This document shows, one piece after another, positions 18,001 through 23,753 of a DNA stretch of 23,753 nucleotides (position 1 is its first letter; each line of letters begins with the position of its first letter). The position numbers were made by a program, and so were the translations under genes. The notes under the pieces are model-generated. The model was given only the letters and a program-made list of their open reading frames with translations, did no database searches and was not told the DNA's origin. The DNA comes from Plakobranchus ocellatus (taxonomy: Eukaryota; Mollusca; Gastropoda; Plakobranchidae): assembly GCA_019648995.1 (NCBI GenBank), contig BLXT01000722.1, forward strand, positions 451,281-475,033, given 5' to 3'.

Positions 18001-20941
18001 AAATTTTGCTACAATCATAACCCGACAACAAAGTGCCCTTGAAATTCAACTTACATTTGACTAAAGCACAAATTGTGAATAAAAAAGCTATTTTCACCTT
18101 TAAAAAGATGTCCAAACTAATCTTCATCACATAGACCAAGGACTGTAAAATGAGAGTGAAAGGTGACTTAAGTCGCACCTGGTTTCCTTCTCTGTAGTGT
18201 GTAAACCATTTGAGGTAAGACTACATAAAAGACATGATAAGAGACCATAATATCAACAACATTGAAGTCACTGTTTAGTATCTTAAAGTCATGATCAACG
18301 ATACTTAATCAAAGCTTACCAGGCTGGGAATATCTGGGTCTGAGAATGTGCACTTCTTGCGCTTTGAGTGACTCACGCCAGAGATAAAGTTTTGAATGCA
18401 GCCGCACTGGCGAGTGGCATAGAAAGAGCAGTACAGGCGAGTCGCTGTAGAAACCAAAACATTAATATGATAAGAATGATATAAATCCTTTCATACAGAG
18501 TAATAAGTCACAGGGTCATGGTAGGCTAAATAAGAACACATACAAATATTCAGTGGTTTTTTTAAAGGGCGTTTTAAACTCTTGGATCACATGGGTGTAA
18601 GAAACTTTAAGTGCTCACAACATTTAGCTTTTGGGGCACATACAGCAACTGCACTCAGCAATAAAAATGTAAATAAAATAACTGTTTTTTGAGGCAGGAA
18701 CAATTTTATTTTTTACCAACTAGGCCCCTAAATACATATTTGAACTATGCTTTACAGTGAATATTTTTTCTTCTGTCCCTTGCACATAGCCATATGTCTT
18801 TCAAGATTTTAGAGGTAATCGAATGGGGAAGAAAAATGACAAAATTTAAACAAATTACTTTTCTATACTTCTAACTTTTCTGTTTCCAGTTATGTTAGAT
18901 TTTTGTTAAACACAGACCTTAAGGCAAGAATGGAGAGCAACAATACCTTCCCCGTCTCCCAAGTAATTGGCCAGGTGCTGGCCAAACTGGCGACCCTCCT
19001 CTTCAAACTGCTGCCTCTGTTCCTGGCTAGGACCCTTGTTCTCTGTGTGGTTGATTGCAATAGCTGAAGACAATTAAGAACAGAAATGTAATTTAACATC
19101 ACATAGGTTAAGCCATTCATCAGGTGGTGCAGAGCACTGTCTTAAGCCTTTCCTTGACTCTACTGCAATAAAGTGGAGGCAAAGATGGAGATTGAATACA
19201 TTTAAGAAAATGCTGATCACATTTTACAGTATTTTTCACAAGGCACAAAACATTTTACACATAGGTCTGATCCAGCCAGTAATGATGTTTATTTGCCCAA
19301 ATTTTACATTGTGAGTCTAGCGGTGCAAACATTTGAGTACTTCTGAAAGCTGGTCAACAGTCTAAGTCTGTGGCAGACGCATGCACTAAAGTATTCAAGG
19401 GTTCAACAGTTGCTCATGCAAACTTGGTCACCTTGATCAGCATGAGGACCCAACAAAACAAACAAACAAGAAAGTGTAAGGTATATCCTACTGACCACAA
19501 TCAACACAGAGCTGCAGTGACCGGCCATCTTTCTCCTTGTAGACAGGCCCATTCTTTCCCTTAATCTTGCTAGGATTGCTACATTTCGTCTCACACAAAC
19601 TGCACACAAACGGACGGCCTGCAACAGGGCATAAGTAAAACAAATAAATCAATAAAAATCAGTAAAATCTCTTATATCTTGAAAAAAAGCAAACAAGGTG
19701 CAAGCCATAACCTGCATAACTACGTTCTTATAATATCATTTCATGAAATTGAGAAAACTGACAGGATTATGATTTTACTGAGCTAACCAGTCTGTTGTTT
19801 TTTTTTCCAAAGAAGGTTCTATGGAAGAAAAACTTAATGTAAATGCTCATTTCACAGAAAAACAAAAGTTTATGGCCTAAAGACATGAAAGTTACGAAGG
19901 AAAATTTTTTAATTATTATTTTCATTTAACCCTTGCATTTCGTGTACTTTTTTTTCAATGCTGCAATCAAACTCAGTCTTCTTAATGCAATCTTAAAAAG
20001 AGAGTGAAGAATGAATTTGGAACTTAAAGAGTTATGAATCTCTAAAAACTATATTGATAAATAAAAAATAAAAAAAAAACTAATTTCACTCTAATAATAA
20101 CCAGTTTTTCATGTCAGACAGGATGTGCTCAATATTCCACTTATTTTCTCACCAGACTCTGAAACATCTTTTCTGCTTTTCTTGATTTTTATCCTCTTCC
20201 CTCCTTTTTTCTTTTTCTTTGTTGGGACATCAGGCACTTCTCCTGCGTCATAGTCTGCTCCATCCAAAGCTCTCTTGCTCTTCTTTCGAGACCGGCAGCT
20301 TTTCCTCACATGTGAGGTCCTGCCAGTTTTCTGGTCCGATATTAAGAAATAAATAAAACACAAGGTGTAGCATAACTTACATTGTGAGAGATTTTAAGTA
20401 CAGCAAAACCAATCACAATCTCAACAAAAAATCAAAACAAGACAAAAGAAGATCTACAGTCAAATAACCTCAATAGAAATATTAACAACAAATATACAAA
20501 AAAATCACAGTAGCTATGATTTTACAAGCCATTCATAGGATTAAGCTTATAGGCTGTCATAAGCGAGAGGTTTGAACTCAAATCTGCTAGTCTGCTAGCC
20601 ACTGGGCCACCAATACCCTATGATAGATTTGAATGTCTCACTGTGCAAAATTGACATTTATTAATCTGTAAAACACTGCTAGTGGTGGAAATTAAACATC
20701 ACCCAATCCTGAGGAATTGGCTTTTTATTTTAAGCTACAACCAAAATGATAATGAAAAAATTTTTTTAATGTATATAACTATATACAACAAATTATTTGT
20801 CGCACTGCATACCACATTTACATAGTATGTCAAGAATTTTCATCATGTTCAAAAAACTCTAATGATTGCTTATAAAATTACCTCTACAGTCTTCTCTGTG
20901 CTTTTGCCATGCCCTGTGCCATCTTTGCTGCATCCTTCCAT
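49..20941 (-). CDS. Giant Cys-rich / Ser-Gln-rich nuclear-type protein, 11 coding exons, 4,462 aa (family not recognised)
   Basis: What I see: eleven minus-strand exons at 20941-20882, 20330-20153, 19618-19496, 19063-18947, 18444-18320, 17613-17489, 16351-16087, 14704-14606, 13891-13780, 13284-13120 and 12068-49. All borders are AG/GT and the phases between them match (0,1,1,1,0,2,0,0,1,1). The sum is 13,389 bases including a TAA stop. Residues 1-456 are basic and Cys/His-rich. Residues 457-4462 are mostly low-complexity Ser/Thr/Gln/Pro/His with short motifs: a SUMO-interaction-type motif near 2591, PPAY at 3460, LxxLL-type motifs at 1616, 2423 and 4229, and a leucine zipper at 4036-4060. Inference: a nuclear scaffold or transcription co-regulator with a metal-binding N-terminal module and a long disordered tail. 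The likely alternative is a different number of exons, because 5' exons may lie beyond the window and an assembly gap interrupts the last intron. No enzyme motif was seen. Confidence 0.85.
6043..6074 (-). repeat. CAG/CAC triplet tract encoding Q4H5
   Basis: On the minus strand a run of CAG codons passes directly into mixed CAC/CAT codons, encoding four Gln and five His inside exon 11. It is short and interrupted. Confidence 0.85.
12069..13119 (-). other. Intron 10, containing an assembly gap
   Basis: AT-rich intron between exons 10 and 11. Its 3' end is a 15-base T run directly before CAG. It holds the N run 12779-12926, a possible extra exon at 13063-13005 and, on the minus strand, an AATAAA near the right edge of the gap. 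No other gene is supported here. Confidence 0.75.
12779..12926. other. Assembly gap, 148 N
   Basis: A run of 148 N. The ten bases atgcttatct occur on both sides, directly before the gap (12769-12778) and again at 12934-12943, next to a short GAT triplet repeat. The gap length may be nominal and the two contig ends may overlap or represent a collapsed repeat. Confidence 0.98.
13120..13284 (-). CDS. Coding exon 10: Cys-rich helical segment, residues 402-456
   Basis: The acceptor ttttttcag and donor CTGTCAG|gtaggc bound 165 bases, open throughout, with phase 1 on both sides, so the exon can be included or skipped without changing frame. The peptide contains HACCRFISLVTGCCLATVRK and, further on, MVEREHGLRFHWRRQKQSLS. 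It has two CC pairs and a basic, Trp/His-containing end. It is clearly richer in G+C than the surrounding intron. An open frame on the opposite strand (12982-13257) is its shadow. Confidence 0.78.
13285..13779 (-). other. Intron 9
   Basis: AT-rich intron bounded by gtaaac (donor of exon 9) and ttttttcag (acceptor of exon 10). I see no further exon or repeat in it. Confidence 0.75.
13780..13891 (-). CDS. Coding exon 9: Gln/Arg helical segment, residues 365-401
   Basis: The acceptor tgttgctggcag and donor ATCACAG|gtaaac enclose 112 bases, phase 0 in and phase 1 out. The peptide reads FAELKPGKVAQWRQQAQQSQ and then RESWRVISEMLASRHIT, an amphipathic, probably helical segment with two tryptophans. 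The phase-1 exit is what both exon 10 and the giant last exon require. Confidence 0.85.
13892..14605 (-). other. Intron 8, with a degenerate tandem repeat
   Basis: AT-rich intron between exons 8 and 9, bounded by gtaacc and ctggcag. It contains the three-copy degenerate repeat at about 14190-14400. No coding sequence is supported. Confidence 0.75.
14190..14400. repeat. Degenerate tandem repeat, about 76-bp period, nearly three copies
   Basis: Copies start near 14190, 14267 and 14342. Shared blocks, in order, are ATCTTTT, CAG, TGGG, AATCAA, CTT, TTTC, ACTGAAAG, TT and CCT-AAACT. Copies 1 and 2 align well over their whole length; copy 3 is more diverged and incomplete. Confidence 0.65.
14606..14704 (-). 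CDS. Coding exon 8: Cys-rich segment, residues 332-364
   Basis: This 99-base exon is too short to show up as a long open frame. It has a good acceptor (tgtttccag) and donor (GTTAAG|gtaacc), and phase 0 on both sides fits exons 7 and 9 exactly. The peptide begins ARLQRTKGRAALGQLDPVED and ends LPGITCCEKLCVK, with Cys at 357, 358 and 362. It stands out from its AT-rich surroundings by base composition. That it is open, in phase and protein-like supports a real exon; transcript data would confirm it. Confidence 0.78.
14705..16086 (-). other. Intron 7
   Basis: AT-rich intron between exons 7 and 8. A coding-like island around 15483-15545 and an 8-bp-stem inverted repeat at 15686-15713 stand out (see findings). 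Otherwise I see only poly-A/T runs and a short ATT repeat near 15730. Confidence 0.7.
16087..16351 (-). CDS. Coding exon 7: Ser-rich linker then Cys/His helical segment, residues 243-331
   Basis: The acceptor catacatacc-AG and donor AAAGAG|gtgaaa enclose 265 bases. Phase 2 is completed by the first base and the exon ends in phase 0. The first half is a Ser/Gly/Thr-rich linker. The second half, from KRLENFILVHRAKLKK through ICERGCQRVLCYSNNFLHKK, looks folded and carries Cys 307, 311 and 316 with His 297 and 323. A SINE sits in the intron about 95 bases upstream of the acceptor. The open frame that runs on into the SINE (16352-16548) is not coding. Confidence 0.85.
16352..17488 (-). other. Intron 6, carrying a SINE
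   Basis: Intron between exons 6 and 7. It contains the tRNA-derived SINE at 16447-16719, an A-rich run near 16798-16810 and otherwise AT-rich sequence without a supported exon. Confidence 0.75.
16447..16719 (-). mobile_element. tRNA-derived SINE, apparently complete, with 13-bp target-site duplications
   Basis: The minus strand starts with a tRNA-like head: an A box TGGCTCATCTGG (16709-16698) and a perfect B box GGTTCGATTCC (16665-16655), 44 bases apart as in a real tRNA. The two acceptor-stem halves do not pair, so it is not a working tRNA gene. A non-tRNA body follows, including CCACCCAGCACTAAATGG and GCAATGGCAAACTACCTC. Flanking 13-mers at 16434-16446 and 16720-16732 (TATGATGC, then A or T, then GGAA on the minus strand) match at 12 of 13 positions and look like a target-site duplication. 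SINEs are copied by a partner LINE; the family is not identified. The single mismatch in the duplication suggests an insertion of modest age. Confidence 0.85.
17489..17613 (-). CDS. Coding exon 6: acidic-to-basic helical segment, residues 202-242
   Basis: Acceptor atgttctcag and donor TCAAG|gtgaag delimit 125 bases (phase 0 in, phase 2 out). The peptide begins LPEECMDPPDDKADKAQRAT, continues with a leucine-rich helix (YLLQLLKESKNRKK) and ends in a basic tail (VQRTKRS). An adjacent open 45-base segment at 18098-18142 would fit in phase between exons 5 and 6 and is treated as a separate finding. Confidence 0.85.
17614..18319 (-). other. Intron 5
   Basis: AT-rich intron between exons 5 and 6. 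It includes a 45-base open segment with good splice borders at 18098-18142 that could be a cassette exon. Nothing else is supported. Confidence 0.75.
18320..18444 (-). CDS. Coding exon 5: second Cys/His cluster, residues 160-201
   Basis: The exon lies between gtttctacag and CCTG|gtaagc (125 bases, phase 1 in, phase 0 out). It contains LYCSFYATRQCGCIQNFI followed by SHSKRKKC, giving Cys at 165, 173, 175 and 191 and His at 185. Together with Cys206 in exon 6 this could be a second metal site. The dense Cys/aromatic/basic mix suggests a folded nucleic-acid or protein-binding element; no known family is assigned. Confidence 0.88.
18445..18946 (-). other. Intron 4
   Basis: AT-rich intron, GT..AG, between exons 4 and 5. 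I found no additional exon, repeat or RNA gene in it. Confidence 0.8.
18947..19063 (-). CDS. Coding exon 4: charged helical linker, residues 121-159
   Basis: Bounded by tgtcttcag and GGAAG|gtattg, this exon is 117 bases long and keeps phase 1. The peptide starts AIAINHTENKGPSQEQRQQF and goes on with EEEGRQFGQHLANYLGDGE, a Gln/Glu-rich stretch likely to be helical. It joins the CxxC knuckle of exon 3 to the second Cys cluster of exon 5. Both splice sites are ordinary. Confidence 0.88.
19064..19495 (-). other. Intron 3
   Basis: Intron between exons 3 and 4. No repeat or RNA gene was recognised. One acceptor-like site (ttattgcag, near 19170) is followed by an open stretch, but I found no convincing donor in the required phase. 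Confidence 0.75.
19496..19618 (-). CDS. Coding exon 3: CxxC...CxxC putative zinc knuckle, residues 80-120
   Basis: The acceptor ctgttgcag and donor TTGTG|gtcag enclose 123 bases, phase 1 to phase 1. The peptide opens GRPFVCSLCETKC and closes LQLCVDC. Cysteines therefore fall at residues 85, 88, 92, 117 and 120, with two CxxC pairs 28 residues apart. That spacing fits a four-cysteine zinc-binding fold of the treble-clef or ribbon type. The intervening part is Lys/Gly-rich. I cannot assign it to a named zinc-finger family. Confidence 0.88.
19619..20152 (-). other. Intron 2
   Basis: AT-rich intron between exons 2 and 3 with several homopolymer A/T runs. Nothing else is supported. Confidence 0.8.
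20153..20330 (-). CDS. Coding exon 2: basic, nuclear-localisation-like segment, residues 21-79
   Basis: Acceptor ggaccag and donor TCTG|gtgag bound 178 open bases (phase 0 in, phase 1 out). The peptide is strongly basic, with RKSCRSRKKSKR near its start and KKKKKGGKRIKIKKSRK near its end, separated by an acidic patch (DGADYDAGEVPD). Blocks of this kind act as nuclear localisation or nucleic-acid-contact segments in many chromatin proteins, so a nuclear site of action is inferred. The exon ends right before the first CxxC knuckle. Confidence 0.85.
20331..20881 (-). other. Intron 1, with a tRNA-like relic
   Basis: AT-rich intron between exons 1 and 2, from gtaatt to ggaccag. It carries the degenerate tRNA/SINE-head sequence at about 20553-20625 and no supported exon. 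Confidence 0.7.
20553..20625 (-). repeat. Degenerate tRNA-like / SINE-head relic
   Basis: On the minus strand TGGCCCAGTGG (20609-20599) matches an RNA polymerase III A box and GAGTTCAAACC (20579-20569) resembles a B box. Their starts are only 30 bases apart, shorter than in a tRNA, so part of the anticodon arm is missing. It is probably an old, truncated SINE head; no body or target-site duplication was recognised. Confidence 0.45.
20882..20941 (-). CDS. Coding exon 1 (probable start codon), residues 1-20
   Basis: This stretch begins with ATG at 20941-20939 and reads MEGCSKDGTGHGKSTEKTVE up to a GAG|gtaatt donor, in phase 0, exactly as exon 2 requires. An AG (tccag) lies five bases before the ATG, so this is either the first coding exon preceded by a spliced 5' leader or an internal exon that extends further. 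The ATG context is mediocre (C at -3, G at +4) and I saw no in-frame stop between the AG and the ATG. The start is therefore the least certain part of the model. Confidence 0.55.
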
Positions 20942-22593
20942 CAGCACTGGACCAACCCAGAAAATATATTTTACAAAATAAAAAAGGTTTTGGCTACATT
21001 AGATGGCAGATTTCTGAGACAGAATGCCTGAATCATTAGTATAAATCAATCATGCATGTCAAAAACCAAAATCAATCATTGAAGAGAAAAACCAGGTCTT
21101 GAGATCAGTTGAATCAAATGCTGTTGATCACAAAAAAGAGTTCAAAGTTTATTTTCCTTTTCTTCACTCATTTTTTTTCCCTTCTGAGTAAGGAGACTAG
21201 ATCAGATTTCTTCAATATCTGTTTCAGTCTATTAATGTTTTTCGAATGAAGGATGTACCTGAGCAATAGCCAAAAGATGAAACCCAAAATTGTTTCACTT
21301 TTTTTTACCTTAGTGATAAAACAGATTACATGCAATGTAAAGGAGCAATTAAAAAATTTATATAAAGTTACACTTTTCTCCAAAAGTGTAAAGATACCTT
21401 TGTGCGTGAAAATATTTGGCAAAATTTTACTTTGAAAACCATTCTACCTTCAACTACTGATAAAATGAAGAGGTCACTGGTCAAGTTATAATGTAAGTAG
21501 AGCCACTTTAATCTATGGCATTCTTAAAATTGTTCATTTGTGACTGAAAAGACCAATAAATTTGTTTACATAATAGCACTTAAAACAGGGATGAAAATGA
21601 CATTTTCAAAAGTTCTCTGAAAAAAAAAAAAACTGCCAGCGTATCTAGTTACAAATCCATGGTTTTGTTTCCTGCTTTAAGGCCCCGTAGCAAAGCAGTT
21701 TATAAATAAGTCTAGTTCATTAACCGATGAAAACACTCGATAATATTATTTCTGACAAAGAATTTTAGCCTAGGCTAGGCTATCAATCCAATCCTATTGT
21801 TAAGAACTTCCTACAGATAGACCAGAAACTACTTAAGCCTAGCATTATCCAATAGGCTCTCTATTCCATTCAATTCACATAGGCAAGCTCACTTCTGGCG
21901 CACAGCGTCAACAACTTTAAGTTTGTGAAATTATTCTGAGATCTTTGAATCTCTAGGAATTCCCAGACCTATTCATTCTTACTTTTCCCTAATTTTTTCT
22001 CTGAAAATACTTACAGTTGAATAGATTACTACTAATTACAGAAAAGTATGGGCTGGGTCAAATTCTTATCATGGAAATTTATTAAGAGTGATCAACAACA
22101 CTTATGTATGTTAAGCCTGTAATACATTATTTAAAAGGGCTTCTGTGGGGTTTATTCTTATTGTAATAAAAACAATTGATTTCGACAGTGATTGGACAGG
22201 ACTAATTATGACAAAAAAAAAAGGAAAGAGAGTTAAATATTGCAATTTAAACAGGTATTGTAATGAGAAAAATCTTAGCTATTTACAACCCTGTTAAAAA
22301 AACTAAAAGAAAAACATCCATTCATAAACAAAAATGAGACCTGTGTTGAAGTAAAGAAATACCAATTTTTTTTGTAAGCTTTTAACAGTTTTTGTATTTA
22401 GGGCTGAGGTTATTCATACATTTGCATGATTATATACATAGAACTAAGGTCTCTATCATCACTGATTTTGGAGTTATAGCCTCTACTAACAAATACAGAA
22501 TGCATCAAAGCAATGTCAGCAAAGACCTTTTATCATTTACGATAGGGTGATAGGGATATCTACCACATTTCACTCTCTCTAAATACATTTAAC

Positions 22594-22760
22594 GTGCAAT
22601 TCTCCATTTCTCTTTTTATCACCCGGTCTCCTTCACAGCTCAGTATCTCACCTTTTTTATTCACTCTTTCTCCTTCTTCTCCTTTTTCCTCTTCTCACTG
22701 TTTGTTGTTTTTTTTTCTCATTTCTTTTTTCCCTTTATGCCTTCCACTTGTTGAAATATT
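22594..22760. repeat. Pyrimidine-rich (C/T) low-complexity stretch
   Basis: The plus strand is dominated by C and T (for example ctttttcctcttctcac). It accounts for the short open frame seen there, which I do not regard as a gene. Confidence 0.7.
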
Positions 22761-23122
22761 TACTTTGCTTTGGATTGGATAAAATTTTGGATTTTGTATT
22801 TTATTTCAAGCTTACAGTTACAACAATATACAATTTACTTCTGTTTGAGCACAATGTCCAAGCTGTCTCTCACTCTCTCTCTCTAAACAGACACAAACTA
22901 GACAAACATGAAATACATTCTCTCATGGCATTTTATTTCAAATATATGTACTCTTTATTGTCTTATTTTTTGACTTAACTAGCCTTATTATGATTTTTAA
23001 ATTTTTAAAGCCTATTCATTGTGCTATTTTTACATTCCCTGCTTCTGGCACCTGAATTTCTGGTCTCATTTTTATTATAAATGGTTTTTCATTATTGTTC
23101 ATTAATAGATTTTAGTGCACAA

Positions 23123-23155
23123 ATCTCTCTTGCTCGCTCGTTCTCTCTCTCTTTT
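23123..23155. repeat. CT-type simple repeat
   Basis: Imperfect (CT)n/(CTCG)n run on the plus strand; a shorter (CT)n lies at about 22866-22884. Confidence 0.75.
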
Positions 23156-23753
23156 TCCTTTTCATTCTTTCATACAGCCTCCTATGATGTATTCTCATAT
23201 ATAGTTGCTCTGTCTGTAACAGATGTAAAAGCAAACATGCTCCTCGAATTAAAAGTATGGCATAGTGCTCTCATTGCGTGTTACTAATTTGTCAGCAATT
23301 ACAAATAATCTTGTCTAAAACCAATGTTATCTTAAAATTACAATTTTTAGGACAATTAGATTAGAATTAGTATTGAGTTACTTGTACTTGTAACTGTGTA
23401 ACCAAACCGAACTTTTTAACTGTCCACAGCAGATTAAATTCGCATTCATTTTGCACTTTATTAAATGCTAGTTTGTTTGCATGATCAAAATCTTTGCAAA
23501 ACATCAATTCATTGGCTTCAGAAAATATATGAGACAGGTATTTAGGTAAAAAAAAAAAGCGGCCAAACTTAATATCCCCAATGCTTTTTTTTTAACAGGG
23601 CCTACAGAAAAATAGAGAGATAGTTCAGTAAAACCAGCATACTTGTATTCATACTCATCTGATGAAAATAGATCTAGAAGCATGCGTCCTCTTAAAAAGG
23701 TAGATTAAGCAGTGCCATTGCGTCCAGGAACATTTATAATGACTGGACCTATT

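Larger units (their letters stand above)
20942..23753. other. Upstream / 5' intron sequence without a supported gene
   Basis: Nearly 2.8 kb of AT-rich sequence to the right of the first recognised coding exon. It contains many short A/T runs, a perfect 12-bp palindrome at 21766-21777, a pyrimidine-rich plus-strand stretch at about 22594-22760 and short CT repeats near 22866-22884 and 23123-23155. Open frames here are short and of biased composition. A 5' leader exon or promoter of the minus-strand gene may lie here or beyond the window, but I cannot place either. Confidence 0.6.

Noticed and set aside
49-20941. Identity as an SRC/NCOA-type or USF-type bHLH co-activator
   Set aside because: LxxLL, PPxY and Gln-rich composition are suggestive, but the N-terminal exons show no bHLH or PAS sequence and instead a Cys-rich module.
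20955-20980. A TATA box just upstream of exon 1
   Set aside because: AT-rich words of this kind are everywhere in these introns, and a splice acceptor lies between it and the ATG.
22594-22978. Short plus-strand proteins in the upstream region
   Set aside because: Composition is dictated by the C/T-rich repeat and AT-rich sequence; nothing else supports coding.
12069-23753. Retroviral, LTR or other virus-derived elements
   Set aside because: No long terminal repeats, reverse transcriptase, integrase or capsid-like reading frames were seen in the non-coding parts.

Overview
The window looks like a piece of an animal nuclear genome, most likely an invertebrate and perhaps a mollusc or other lophotrochozoan. 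The evidence is AT-rich introns with ordinary GT..AG borders, one run of N (an assembly gap), tRNA-derived SINE sequence and one very long Ser/Gln-rich coding exon. The taxonomic guess is an inference; nothing in the sequence fixes the species.

One gene on the minus strand explains nearly all of the coding signal. I could string eleven coding exons together from 20941 down to 49. Every junction is GT..AG and every exon is open in the frame set by its neighbours: 20941-20882, 20330-20153, 19618-19496, 19063-18947, 18444-18320, 17613-17489, 16351-16087, 14704-14606, 13891-13780, 13284-13120 and 12068-49. They sum to 13,389 coding bases, a predicted protein of 4,462 residues. The first ten small exons (residues 1-456) encode a basic, Cys-rich and apparently folded N-terminus: a nuclear-localisation-like lysine block, a CxxC...CxxC knuckle, two further Cys/His clusters and helical segments. 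The last exon is about 12 kb and encodes some 4,000 residues of mostly low-complexity Ser/Thr/Gln/Pro/His sequence. It carries a SUMO-interaction-type motif, a PPxY motif, LxxLL-type motifs, a short leucine zipper and a C-terminal series of Arg-Asn-Pro-Ser-Ser repeats. The make-up is that of a nuclear scaffold or transcription co-regulator. I do not recognise the family and give no gene symbol.

Region by region: 1-48 is sequence after the stop codon and repeats the last coding sequence. 49-12068 is the giant terminal exon. 12069-20881 is introns with ten smaller exons, an N gap at 12779-12926, a complete tRNA-derived SINE with target-site duplications (16447-16719), a degenerate tRNA-like relic (about 20553-20625) and a degenerate tandem repeat (about 14190-14400). 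20942-23753 is AT-rich upstream or 5' intron sequence with pyrimidine-rich stretches and no gene I can support. No CRISPR array, operon, retroviral element or functional tRNA gene was seen.
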